From contig VWZL01002016.1 in the NCBI GenBank assembly GCA_013396915.1, forward strand, positions 124,001-188,000: a stretch of DNA of 64,000 nucleotides. The letters run 5' to 3'. The DNA is from Stercorarius parasiticus (Eukaryota; Chordata; Aves; Charadriiformes; Stercorariidae). Position numbers and translations under genes: made by a program. Below the pieces are notes generated by a model. That model was not told the DNA's origin and searched no databases. It was given only the letters and a program-made list of their open reading frames with translations. Below are positions 36,630-48,319 of the stretch, in pieces. Position 1 is the stretch's first letter, and every line of letters begins with the position of its first letter.

Positions 36630-39590
36630 ACATAGGTCTGCGTGTTTCTGGCAGAGGAAGTGTCCACAGGTGGAGGAAGGTCTGCGGAAGAGCGAGGACC
36701 TGAATATAGAGCTCTGCAGATTCTGCAGAGTTACCAAACTACTGACCTGTCCTGGCTTCTTCCTCAGCTGAAGCAGAAGAGATCTTGCATATTTATTACA
36801 TTTTAAAATTCTGTAGCATTGCCTTTTCTGGATTTCTGGGTTTGTGGGTTAGTGATACAGTAACCATTTGCAAACATCTATTCATTCTACTTTCAGAAAG
36901 AGAAGTAGCTGACTGTAGGTGTCTGGAAAATTTTATCTGATATGAGTTCAGAGATCCATCTCCTAGATATTTGGCTTGGCAAAGCTTAGCAAGCACTGTC
37001 ATTTCCAGCTTAGAATGACAGTTCCCCCCAAAACCTTGGACAGTTGTATGGTACAATCCCATCAAAACAGGACTTTTCCTCCCTCCTCCCCCAACTCGTG
37101 ATTCTCCTTCTAGGAGTTCAGCTGCCTGTGATCCCAGGCTTAGTTTTGATGCAGCCCAGCTGTGCAACCTTAGCTCAAACTTTAGAGAAAATGTTAAGTT
37201 ATGAGAAAGAGCTGTGAGAAAGTACGTAGACTAGAATCAGCCAAATTAAAAGGTAAAATTGGAGGCAGAGGGAAGACCTTTGGGACAAGCACAGGTAACA
37301 ACTAAAGGATTCGAGGAGAAAACCAATGACAAGAAAAGTTATAAAATCTTACAGGAGAAGGCAGTGAGCTGGAAGATGGCAACTCAGTGACACTGAGGAC
37401 CAGCCTGCTCCCAGGACCAGCACCAAAGGCTGATGCTTTGCACCTGACGGATGCCTGGCTGGCCAGCAATGTCCTACTGGGTGTCTTATGAGGGGGGGTG
37501 AGCATGCCAATGCTCAGCCTAGTATCTAATGCTAATGCTTAGCTCCTTACATCCTAGCTATCTGTTGTGTACGTTATCCAATGCATAATTGTCTTTTGGG
37601 TTTTTTTGTTGGGTATAACTTACTTGCAGAGTTTAGCTCTTCCTACACGGTAAAAGTTGCCTGAATAAAGAGAGTCAGGGGACAGAATAACAACCTGTAA
37701 AAACATGGCTCTGTACTGCTGTACCCTAACACAGAGTAATATAGTATTACATGGGGTACAGTTAAATCATTAAGGGTATTTTTATATTGCATGTTTCCTT
37801 CCCAGGAACGCTTAAGATGTGCTAGTTATAATGGGTTAGAAATCTCCAGCTGCCTATACTGGAGACACATGCCAGTCTAAGTCTGTAACGCAGAGAGTGA
37901 GAAGTATCCCAGAGGAGTTCAGTATTTGAAAAGAAAAATATCAAGACCAGCACAACTCTCTCACAGGCAAAACCTACGCAGACTTAGCAAAGGAAAGATT
38001 ATTGAAACACATTCTCACTTTACTTTTGCTAGCATGGGTAGTGAAGAACAGAAGGCTAAGAAACAACACTGCTGGTGCAGTGTGTGACTGTAAATACCCC
38101 TAACACTGGCAGTTGAAATATCTCTTGCCAAGTTTAAAAATCAACTTTCACATCACTGCCTGTAGAAGAGTGATGGTACTTAAGGTCTACATGAGGTGGC
38201 TCAGCACTTCTCAAGTCTGGGCTTGCAACCTAGCAGGGAAAAATCCTGATATATCACGATTTGCTGACAGAAGAATGGCAAAGTTTTGAAATTTGGGGGC
38301 GCCTAAAATTAGGAATCAAAACTTTTGTCATTACTGTGAAATTTTATTTCATTTTGCTCTAGTGGGTAAGAAGCAGCATAAAGCAACTTTAGTAGTCTGA
38401 ATGTTAAAAAAGGCAACTTGTGATTATTGGCATGTATAAAGTTGTCAAAATGTTCCCTCTCTTGATGTAGTGTCAGCAGCTTTTGGATTTTTGTAAATAT
38501 TCTGCCTTCCTCAGCTGCTTATTCCTGTATTTATTTGATAGTACTTCCTTTGAGTATAACTCCAGTTATGTAAAGTAGAAGATGGCAAAGTAGAATACTC
38601 TGGAAACTGAATATTAATGTATCATGCCTTTTATTTATAAACTTCAGGCTTCTTCAAATTTTTCTTTTATTCCTGTATAAATGTGAACTTTTCAACTTGG
38701 ATAGTCTCACAAAGCATTAAAAAAAAAAAAGTACAAAAATTGCCAGTAGAAACATATATCTTAAAGTCATTCATGTGCTGGCATATAAGTCCTCGGTTAT
38801 TTTATAATGGTTACTTTATATTGTTCCCTTTCTTTTCTTTCTTGTTTTTTTTCTTCTTCTTTTTTTTCTTTCTACATTCAACTGATTATGTCCATGGAAA
38901 CTAGCCCTAATTGTAGCTTTACTGGCAGGCCATGTTTTCCATCATTGGCACATACTGATGTAACTCACTGGGGAGTAGCATAGGACCGAGCTGCTGTTTT
39001 CTGTTATGCTGCAAATCAGAACAAGATTGGTATTTCTGATTAATCATTTTTGCAAGTGGCCTACCAAATTCCCTGCCAGATTATCATGTAATAAATAAAA
39101 ACATCACCAGAGATACTAGGCTCAGTACTGATCAAAAAAAAAAAAAAAGGGATAGTCTTTCAAGGAAGATGTTTCTAAGTTTGAACTTACTATACTTGGT
39201 CTTCATGACCAAAGTTCATTTTACTCATAAAATGCCTAAGTGTTCTTCCTGTAGGTGCAGAGGCATATTTATCATCCCTTCTTTCACCCTTGGTGCAATG
39301 CCATGATGTGGAGCCCGTGACACCTCTAGGCAGACTGCTATGGCATACTGGTGGTGCCAGGATGCCTCCAAACCCTGCTTTGATAGATGGCTCCGTGGTG
39401 GCTGTAAGACTTAGGAAAGCTAACCAAACACTGCTAACCAGAAAGGGAACCTGGGAAAGTCCTTTTTGACAACAAGGTCCAGTCAAGACCTCCAGAGGTG
39501 TGGGGGAAAGCAACAGCAGAACTCAGTAGAGGGGCAGCAGCAGGCAAGGGCACTCACCAGGCCTTGCTGCCCATGGCTGCCCCCCTTGCT
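36630..39590. other. unique sequence, no gene seen
   Basis: No recognised exon or repeat was found. T-rich low-complexity DNA lies at about 38828-38873, and A runs lie at 38719-38730 and 39134-39148. A 123-codon minus frame (36796-37167) has no domain. Confidence 0.5.
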
Positions 39591-39599
39591 GTCCTGGGG

Positions 39600-40020
39600 A
39601 GCACTCCTCTTTGTGCTGCGAGGGGGGGCAAGGTGGGCACCCTGCCCGCACGGGTCCATCACCCCAGCTCGGCGGGGACAGAGGTCTGTGAACAAGAGCT
39701 TCCCTCTCCTGGCCGGCCAGGCGGCTACCTACCACAGAGAGGGGATGCTTGGGGCCGGGGAGCCAAGCTGCCTGCTCGGCAGCCAGCACTCGCTCCGCAG
39801 CTGCTGCGGTTCGGGAGGCCGCCGGCCCCTCGCGCAGCCGCCTGCCCTGCTCGGTGGGAGGGCGAGGAGATTTCGTCCGCAGGGGCCGCCGAGCATCGTT
39901 AGCACGCTGGGGCGTGGGCGAGCGAGCGGGCGGTAGCCGGCCTCGGCGAGACCTCGGAAACACTGCGCAGGCGACGACCCCGGGTGGACGCCGAGGCCGG
40001 TCTCTAACGACTGCTGCGAT
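39600..40020. promoter_or_regulatory. CpG island, candidate promoter
   Basis: CpG dinucleotides, rare elsewhere in the window, become dense here, particularly from 39765 to 40020 (cgctccgcag, ggccgccggcc, cgcgcagccg, gcgagcgagcgggcgg, cgaggccgg). GC content is clearly above the flanks. The site ctgcgcaggcg at about 39963-39973 resembles the NRF1 motif common in CpG-island promoters. The island is not part of a repeat. Direction cannot be decided because no unambiguous first-exon donor was found on either strand. Overlapping frames of 100-156 codons here come from GC-rich composition, not evident coding. It may serve an unrecognised gene, a lncRNA, or an alternative first exon. Confidence 0.7.
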
Positions 40021-40024
40021 TCCT

Positions 40025-43000
40025 TTGCACTTTAGCCCCTGTTTTGACTCTTGCTTGGGTTAATCCCTATTTGTTTCTTTAAAGCCAAAGGTCCTCGGTG
40101 GAAGACAATACGCGTCTCTTAAGGCTAGGGGCCATCCCAGCCCTTGTGGGTCAGTGTAAGAATTAAATCAGTTGGTGTAGGAGGATTTCAGATAGCACGC
40201 CGATGAGCACGCTGTGCCCAGGCAGATAAGGCGAGCTTTCTGTCAATACAATTTTGATCTCTGGCCTTTTCCAGCCCGCTCTCTTCAGGAACAGGTTTTT
40301 GGAGGGGTAAACTGAAGTTTAAAGCTTCTGTTGTGAAACTATCGTGCTTTTCTGCAGCCTTCATAGTATGAAAAAAGATACCCTTTTGTTTATTACTGTT
40401 ATCTCTTTTGTGTTAATCCACCATGCACTTGTCCTTGGCTGAAGGTTTTGCTGACTTTAAGAAAAACTCACTTTAAAACATCTGAGAGTTAAAAAAAAAA
40501 AGATTTTTTTTCTACTTTCAGCCTCTGAGTTTTTGAGGATCCTCTATGTATTCTACAGCAACTCATGAATTACAAGTACCAAAGCCTATGAAGGTGTATG
40601 AAAACATGTTTGCATTCCTGATTTTTCTATTCAGATGGTGTTAAACTGACAGTGACCCTGGAAATATAGTGTCACACCACCAGGCACTGGAGGTTAGCTG
40701 TTAGAAGTCATCAGACCTCAGGCACATGTGCTCTCCTAACGACATCGCTCATTCAATCACATTTTAGCAGCCTCTGGCAGGAAGCGCTGATTTGTTTAAC
40801 TCTATTAAGCTTAGATAAGAAAGGTAAATAATATGTCTACCTGATATAAGACAACCACTCCAAAATAAGTTTGACAGTGGCCAATAATCACTCTAACATT
40901 TTTGTGGCTTTAGCAGCTTTGGACCCTGTTGAATGGCACAATGGGGAAAAAAAAGGAGCGAGAGAATGAACGCCCGCTTGTTGCTTTAGCCTATTCGAGA
41001 TGAATTATTAGGAAGGACAGCCAACACTCGGGCTAAATGCTAACAGATGTGGCTCCTAGTGTGCCATTTAGAGGCTGGTGGTTTGCTGCGGAGCAGTAGG
41101 AAGTGGCCGCAGTGGGTGGCAATGGGAGTCGGTGTCCGGGAGGCGAGTGGCTGGGGGGGACATGGCCCCAGCTTCGAGGAGAAATCCCACCCAATGGTGG
41201 GGCTGGCATGGCGTCTAAGGACCAGGTTTAATCTTTTTACCTGATTTCTGCCAGGAATTGTCTTATTACCAGGTGTGTCTTTGACAGTGACTCTGGCCAT
41301 GAGGCAGGAGAAAGGGCTCAGGTCTTTTGGGGGGGCACACACAGCTCTAAAATTGCTCTGTCAGGAGGGAACTAGTACAGACCAGTCATCAAAGCCATGG
41401 GGGCTGAAGAGAGAGGCCTCCCTCAGCTCACTGGAGTCACTCAGGGCGTGATGAAGCAATAACTTTGCCATTGACATGTTTAGGAAGGGTTTTCACAAAG
41501 TCACTGATGGGTTTTGGTGTAAGATGAGTCTGGTATCCATTAAGCGTGAGTCAGGGATGTGCTGGGCAGCCGCATGGTGTGACAAAAACAGGCTGTCTGC
41601 TTCACCTTGCAGACAATCTGCCAGTTGTTTTCCAACAGGACTGAGTTTAAGCTTCTTGGCATATAAATTACAGTGACATAGCTGTGTGTTGAAATCTGAC
41701 AAAGCCATAGCAAACTGGTTGAATGCCTTGTGGTGTTCAAAGCTTCAATGAGGAGGACAGAAAGGTTTTCAACACAAAAACTAATGTTGTGCAGTGATGT
41801 AGGAAGTCAGTCAAGGAGTGCAAAAAACAATAGCAAAGACCCACAATGGGAGATGAGATTAACTTGTGAGCAGACCACAAGCCAAAGTTTGCTCAGTATA
41901 AACCATCACTGAACACATTTGATGAATTAAGACATTCTTATCACAATCTGGTTGCATAAAAGAGCAGAAGATGGCCTGTTGGCCAAGATACTGTGCATCC
42001 CCTCCCACCTGCCTGCTTTGAAAAGGCGTCGGAGTGAATCCTGATTCATGGAGGGTAAGGAAATGTATCAGCCAGTGGCTGAAGTTTTTACCAGAACCGT
42101 GCTCAGGGGACTCATCTTCCTGTGTGCAAAGAATGCGAGTGGTTCCTGCCACAGATTATGATTAATTTTTTTTTTTTTTTTAATGGACAGCTCAGTTTGA
42201 TACAGAAAAAAGTGTCATGAAAGAAAAGATTGTCCTGACTTCTTTCAACCTCAACCCTGGTTGGGAGTTGGTTATATTCTGCCCTGTACTCTTCCTGGGA
42301 TGAAGAGTCTCTTCATTAAATAGTTTAATATTAAATGTCTGTACTTCATCCACTGCGTCTTCTCACCTTCATTTTTGGGGTCTGAAAAACTAGACCATTG
42401 CACTTTTCTTTCTTTTTGCCTGTTTTGACTGGTCAAATCCATGTTTCTAGGGTCAAAGAGTTCATCGTTGGAAGATGGATTTCTCATCCATCACTCCGGT
42501 TTCTTGCCTGCCAGATGAGACAGCAGAGCACTGTAGCCAAAAGGCTCCTGAAACCCAAGCAACTACATTTTTAAATGATTGCTCACAGTTTGATAAATTT
42601 CGTAGCTCTTAGGAAAAAACTTTCCAGTGGACCAGTGGGAGAAGCCCCAGAGTATCTTGCCTGGGGAAGCTGTGGGCAGTTCACCAGCAGCAGTCTGTAG
42701 GGGCATGTTAGATGGACATCTGTGAGGAATGACATAGACAGTGTTACCTCGGGATTTGAGGTGGCCTGGAGACCTGCTGCAGTTCCCCCAGACATCTGAC
42801 TGCCCAGTGGAGGATCAGGGTCTGCCTTATCTCGCAGGGAAGAGGCTGCATGCCACTACGGCCGTATCTCATAAGCCTGATCCTCCACTTATGTAGAGGT
42901 GAACTTATGAACTTTTTTATTTTATGGATATCTTAACGGCACTGAACAGAAGGATTTTGGCTTCTCCTTACAGTGTGACAGATTTTGCTGAAGAGGCCAC

Positions 43001-43310
43001 AAAAATTGGAGAGGTAGCCTCTAGTCCAAGTCCAAGTTTAAACTGCTCCGAAAACATCTGGTTTAGCTTGACTTGCAGGTGGGAATGTCATTCCTAGTAC
43101 TTTTGTGAAGCTGCTAACATTGAGTTTGAAATAATTTGAATGTTAGAAACACAAATAAACAACTCATAGACTTTAATGCAGTATAAGCCACTCTGGTGCC
43201 TCCCATCTAGGTCAGTTTGTCAAGGGCACAGTTATCAGCCATTCCCAGACTCAATTTAGTCATGGGACAAAACGTAACGGCAAACTCCATTTTTACAGGG
43301 ACAAAGGCCT
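40025..43310. other. unique sequence, no gene seen
   Basis: No exon was recognised. About 40735-41035 is repeat-free, with GATA-like (cttagataag) and CCAAT-like (ggccaataatc) sites and no open frame, so it may be conserved non-coding DNA (low certainty). A T16-type run lies at about 42167-42182. Confidence 0.45.
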
Positions 43311-43313
43311 GTT

Positions 43314-43339
43314 ATAGAATCATAGAACGGTTAGAGTTG
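43314..43339 (-). mobile_element. CR1 3' terminus scrap, minus strand
   Basis: The text atagaatcatagaacggttagagttg is the reverse complement of the CR1 octamer array and its preceding block. The match stops after about 26 bp. It faces away from the plus-strand CR1 that starts 120 bp downstream. Confidence 0.75.
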
Positions 43340-43455
43340 CATTAATGACAGGAGGGTCAAAAAGCTATTTTCCAAATGCTGTTCCAGGCTTCCCTGCCCT
43401 TGCTAGTGTTATGTTCACCAAGTCAGATGGATTTTAAGGGTGCTTGCCCTTTCTT

Positions 43456-43737
43456 ATGGTCACAGTCTCGAGGGGTAATGGTTTTAAACTGAAAGAGAGG
43501 AAGTTTAGATTAGATATTATGAAGAAATTCTTTACTGTGAGGGTGATGAGGCACGGGAAGAGGTTGCCCAGAGAAGTTGTGGATGAAAATGTTCAAGACC
43601 AGGCTGGATGGGGCTTTGAGCAACCTGGTCTAGCTGGAGGTGTCCCTGCCTGTGGCAGGGGGGTTGGAACAAGATGATCTTTAAGGTTCCTTCCAACCCA
43701 AACCATTCTATGATTCTATGATTCTATGAATCTATGA
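43456..43737 (+). mobile_element. CR1 LINE 3' end, plus strand
   Basis: The element starts near ggggtaatggttttaaactgaaagagagg and continues with attatgaagaaattctttactgtgagggtgatgaggcac and gttgcccagagaagttgtgg. It ends in ggttggaacaagatgatctttaagg and at least three ATTCTATG-type octamers (about 43704-43736). Only the last 280 bp or so of the element is present. The octamer array is well kept, suggesting moderate age. No useful coding frame remains. Confidence 0.95.
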
Positions 43738-43739
43738 CT

Positions 43740-44205
43740 CGTCTGGACTTTAATGTGGGTCTCAGTAACTGCAGAAAACGAAAGTGATGCCTCTCTGTGG
43801 TCACCACTCAGGCATGGGTTTATCCATGCGTGTTCAGGAGAGCTGGCAGGGACACGGTCAATCCTAAAACCTTCTCACCTCAGCAGTGCTGCCTGCGTAG
43901 AAACCAGACACTGTGTGATATGACTAAGCTCAGCCACTTGCACAGGCTGTTCCAATAGGCCTGTGTGTTTCAAATACCGGTATGTGCCAATTTCGGGTTT
44001 CTTATTTAGAACTTTTTCTTTCTCTGCCCCAAATTTTCTTAAGCAATGTAGAATATGTTCATTACTATATCACATGCATCACCAGTAGTTGTTGTAAAAT
44101 GCTGGTAAAACACTGCAACAAGGACTGAAAAGGCTACAGGAGAATGTCATTTAGAATTACAAATGAGTTGGACTGGGATGCACTTCACATTGAACTGTTC
44201 TATCT
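43740..44205. other. unique sequence, no gene seen
   Basis: Nothing recognisable was found between the CR1 end and the C-rich tract. Confidence 0.55.
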
Positions 44206-44209
44206 CACT

Positions 44210-44231
44210 CCCCGCCCCCCCCCCCCGCCCC
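44210..44231 (+). repeat. poly-C tract C4-G-C12-G-C4
   Basis: The long C run is interrupted by two G. The minus strand could form a G-quadruplex and the plus strand an i-motif. It is simple sequence, likely length-variable and prone to sequencing error. Confidence 0.9.
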
Positions 44232-44336
44232 ACGCTGTGAAGTTAATAGAGAGAAACCTGAGTTGCAGAGCTGGCTCCAGACAACATCTCCAAAATTCAG
44301 CTAGCTGGAAGCAGGGCTTTTGCCTCAGATTTTTAA

Positions 44337-44412
44337 CAGCTGATATAAATCAGTAGACATCCACTGATTTCAAGACTTCTGCTATTGGTTTATGCCAGCT
44401 GAACTCTGGCCC
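44337..44412 (+). repeat. ancient palindromic interspersed repeat (copy 5, most complete)
   Basis: The left arm (cagctgatataaatcagt), the middle (ccactgatttcaag) and the right arm (ggtttatgccagctgaactctggccc) appear in the order and spacing of the remembered sauropsid palindromic repeat. The two ends can pair (cagctgatataaa with tttatgccagctg, imperfectly), giving a hairpin. It could be a SINE-like or MITE-like element; a name cannot be given without a library search. Confidence 0.6.
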
Positions 44413-44419
44413 AATTTCC

Positions 44420-47215
44420 CTCTTGCCATCCCTCATCACAGTCGGTGGTGAGTGCACGAGGCACACACTTTTCTGTCGTAGCCACCCCCAAAAATGGGCC
44501 CTGTCCTTAAGGCAATCATATGAATTTAGGAAACGTTTTTGGAATAGCAATTCATTTGGGAGAGGGAAATCATTCATTAAAAAGGGTGGGTGCATGGATA
44601 AAACTTCCCTCTGTGCAGGAGCAAGGTCCTTATAAGCATGCCTCAGCCTAGCATCCAAGGCCATGACACTTATTCTATAAAAGCTGCCTAAATATTTTTG
44701 ACTTCTGCTCAGCATTGTTACATTAAGGCTTACGAAAAATTAAGGAGATCTTTTAATTCTTGTTTTTAAATGACACGGAAAAGAGAACTATATTTACTGA
44801 CAACGTCAGAAGACTAGATAAATGTGATTCACCCTTTCCAATGAATTAAAGAGTATTGACTGCTACAGTCACTCAGCAAGGATTCCCCGTTACTTGAAAA
44901 TATGTTGTACATATTTAGTGTTCTGCACTTCTGCACAATCAGTTAGTTAAACATCTCTTTCTTTTTTTCATGATCAGAGATACTGCCTTGTGACTTGCTC
45001 TGTTACTTCTGAGTAAAACAACTGGATTTTGGACATAGGTTGAATTCATCCCTGCAAAATCTCTCATATGATAGAAATTTATATTCCACATAATTACCTT
45101 AGATATTTTCAGTTACAAGGTATTATTTTAACTGGAAGAGATCATATAGGAAATTAGTCACGGAGCAGAGTACTGAATGCATCATTATTTCCTAAATTTG
45201 TCTAGGAAAGAGTTTTCTTGTCCTGCTAGATTATATGATACTGCAGGCTATTTTTCCATGTCAAATCAGAATCAAAACTCAAATATTTTTGTATATGAAG
45301 AACCCAAAGTATATTCTGACCAGAGTGAAACCATTATTTCCAGTATCGATTCACATTTTAAAGTGAAAACTTGTTACGGTCCAGAAAATAAACTTTTACT
45401 TAGGAAAACATCAAAACAAAACTGTTGAAAGAATTGGAATCATAAAAAAAAAATTAAAATATTAGTTTCGAGATTCTGTTTATGTTTTCCTATTGGCAGC
45501 TTTGATTTTGATTGCCAGGCTTTTACCAATTGGCTGAAAAGTTTCCTACAAAACATATACTTGATGCCTAGTCTTGCATCTGTGATCTTTCTCCTTATTC
45601 CCAGGATTATCCAGCCTTATGTTTCAGTTACAAAACTAATATAACTCTTCTTTCCCAGTTCTTTAGCAATACAAGCCTACTTTCCACAGTGATGTGTTGG
45701 ATGCCCCAGCCATGTAACTCACACATTGATGTGGGCTGCTTGCACAAAGCATGGCTGTGCAGGGACTCGTTCATTGAACACGTATTAAAAGCATTTGCCA
45801 TGAAGATGAAGTAGTAGATGATTTGTAGTTCATTAATGGGGCAGCTGGTTTCAGTCTTTGTTTTCATCGCTTGTATTCATGTTAAAAACTCATCTCTTCT
45901 GTTGGACTTCCTTTATATATTTAATTAGTTTTTACATATCCTATGCATGTGTGTATATATATTCATCATCTTACATTTTCCCTGGCACAAGCCCATGCTA
46001 AAAGGTATCATACTTTCTCTCTAAGCTCATAATAATTTTACTTCATGGTTGTAATGACCCGTATAAACAGAGAGAATAATAAAATTCTCCTAGAATTTAG
46101 CAAAAAGGTCTAACTAAATAACACATTTTTTGCAAAAAATGCATTTAACCGACACACCGAGCTGCAGATGCCTGGTTTCATAAGTCACTGGTTTTTCTAG
46201 TAATTTAAGAATTCAGCATGGAGAGAGTTTCTCCCTTAGATGAACACACTGAGGTAAACATGATATGAAAAGCAAAAAAGGTAGATATTAAATTTTTACA
46301 GAGCCGTAGCCTTGAAAATGTTGTCCTCTTGTAGAGGAAGCTCTGTAGTGCTACAAAAAGAAGGTTACAGTCCTTTTGTGGGGCCAGCTACACTTGTTTA
46401 ACAGATCTACTCCAGGGATCTGCTTGGCCCACGCCTTAGGCTTTCCGTGCAGATAGCATGAACCCTGCAGTTATTTTTGTCATCAATTCTGATCATACTG
46501 GCACACTGGCACAAGATTTCAGCTTCATGGGAGAAAAGGAAAGGTTGCTGCTGAGCTGGAAACCCTTTCCAAGAAGTTACTGATAGAATGGAAGGATCCA
46601 TTGCTTTCAGGTAAGATAGTGCTCTCCTGGGAAACAGCAAGGGTCTGGGCCTACAAATGCATTTTTTTTCTCTCAAAAAGTCATTATTCACTGGTCTAAT
46701 AACATTAAAATCAAGTATGATGGAGGCTTTCACTTTAGAGTTCAAATTTTAGCATTACTTCCTGCATAAGATGTGTAGCCAGTCTATCTGGAAGCCTCAG
46801 CGTGTGTCTCTGCTTCATCCATGAAGAGGAATCAATGCAGGGACTGGCTGATCATGAGTTATTTTGGGATCATCTAGATTATCAAAATCAAATGACTTTT
46901 AGTTGCTTTATTGCCTACTTGAACAAACAGCTTTACTTACCATCCTGTAAGATATGGGTATCTAAACAGTGTAAATCACACTATTCCATCTGCTGGCAGG
47001 GAAGCAGAGGACAGCGAAAGCAATGATGTGCTCAGTCCCTAGCCCAGATACAGTCAAGGGTGAAAAAAACATGGCTATTTCCAAATGGGCTCCAAAGCAC
47101 AGAGAAGCTCTACCCCAAGAAGATCAAAGTGTTAAACCTCTCTGTTTCAAATGAAGAAACCAGGTCAATTGTGAGAAGATGCCTATAATTCAAACCACTG
47201 CAAAGAAGTAATATC
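44420..47215. other. unique sequence, no gene seen
   Basis: No exon or repeat was recognised. A 121-codon minus frame (44350-44715) partly overlaps the palindromic repeat and has no domain. A 112-codon minus frame (46407-46745) is likewise unassigned. Confidence 0.5.
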
Positions 47216-47219
47216 TCAG

Positions 47220-48315
47220 CCTAGAATAAGCAAATAGCAAGTTGGAAGGTTCTTAAATTAGATATTTCAGTTTGAGTAACCTTAGTGAACTTCATCCTAG
47301 AATACCTAAAGAATTGGCTACAGCAATCTCAGAAGCGTTAACAGTTATATTAAAGAAATAGTGGAGGGCACACAAGGTACTGGAAGGCTAGAAAATGGCA
47401 TACTTAATTTTTTAAAAAAGAAGGGAAGGGACAGATTATTTGGTTTAACTTAAGTATCTAGGAAATACTGGAAATAATGAGCAGACATGTTTTTGAAGGA
47501 TTAGTTGAATAGCAAACAGTGTAGACTCATCAGGACCAGAACAATCTAATTTTCCTCCACAGAACAGTCATAAACTTTCTGGACTGTGTAGTAACAGTAG
47601 ATATAGAAACATGTATCTTCACTGTAATAAGACTTTTGACACTTTGTTACACATGAAGCAAGTGGTCTAGGAAAGCAGTCTTGAGAGAATGTGGAAACTG
47701 TTGAGATAAATCTGCCAAGAGACTCATAATTTTTCACTCTCCCACGGGAAAAATGAATGAAGAGGGGTTGCATGGGACTGTGTCCTGGCCAGGCTCTGTT
47801 TGGTGCTCTTGTAAATAAGCTAGACGGTGGATAAAACAGAGTTACTACATTTGTAGAACTATATGATAATTAGAAAGACCGTACATATGCTGGTGGAAGG
47901 AGTAAAATTCAAAAGGATATAGAGTAACTGGAGAAATGGTCTAAAATAGGATAATTCTGTGTGAAGACAATAAGCACAAGTACCAGTTTCTACAGTTAGG
48001 TGGAAAAACGAGTTCACAGTGGGGAACAATTGACTAGACAGCAGATCTACAGGGGAAAAAGAAGAGGAATTATGATGAATCAGAAGCTGAACATGCTTGC
48101 TGAAAAAACACGAACGTCACACTGAGGGGTATAAACTTGAGTAGAGCCTAAAAGGGATGTGATATGATCCTTCAATTCCATTCAGGTTTTTTGCTGGACT
48201 CCAGTCTACAGTTTTGCTCCAAGGAAGATGTGGACTTACAGGAGAGGGTCCTGAAAGCAGCAGCTCAAATGTCCTGAAAGGAATGGGTCCTTTTTAACTT
48301 TGTGAATGGAAGAAG
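47220..48315 (+). mobile_element. very old CR1/L3-like LINE remnant, plus strand
   Basis: The segment follows ORF2 of sauropsid CR1-type LINEs in order despite heavy decay: catcctagaatacctaaagaattggct (47292-47318), then an RT block around ttaagtatctaggaaatactggaaat, then the aaacaatctaatttt-like block near 47540, then cactgtaataagacttttgacactttgtt (about 47620-47648, matching 'sKAFDTV'). It continues with ctggagaaatggtctaaaatagg (about 47930) and caaggaagatgtggac…ggagagggtcc (48219-48250). No frame is open beyond short pieces. The 3' end is not preserved. The age is clearly greater than that of the octamer-bearing CR1 copies. Confidence 0.7.
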
Positions 48316-48319
48316 GTAC

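Noticed and set aside
39466..40063. Overlapping frames of 70-156 codons on both strands
   Set aside because: GC-rich CpG-island sequence has few stops; several frames are open simultaneously and translations are low-complexity A/R/G/P.
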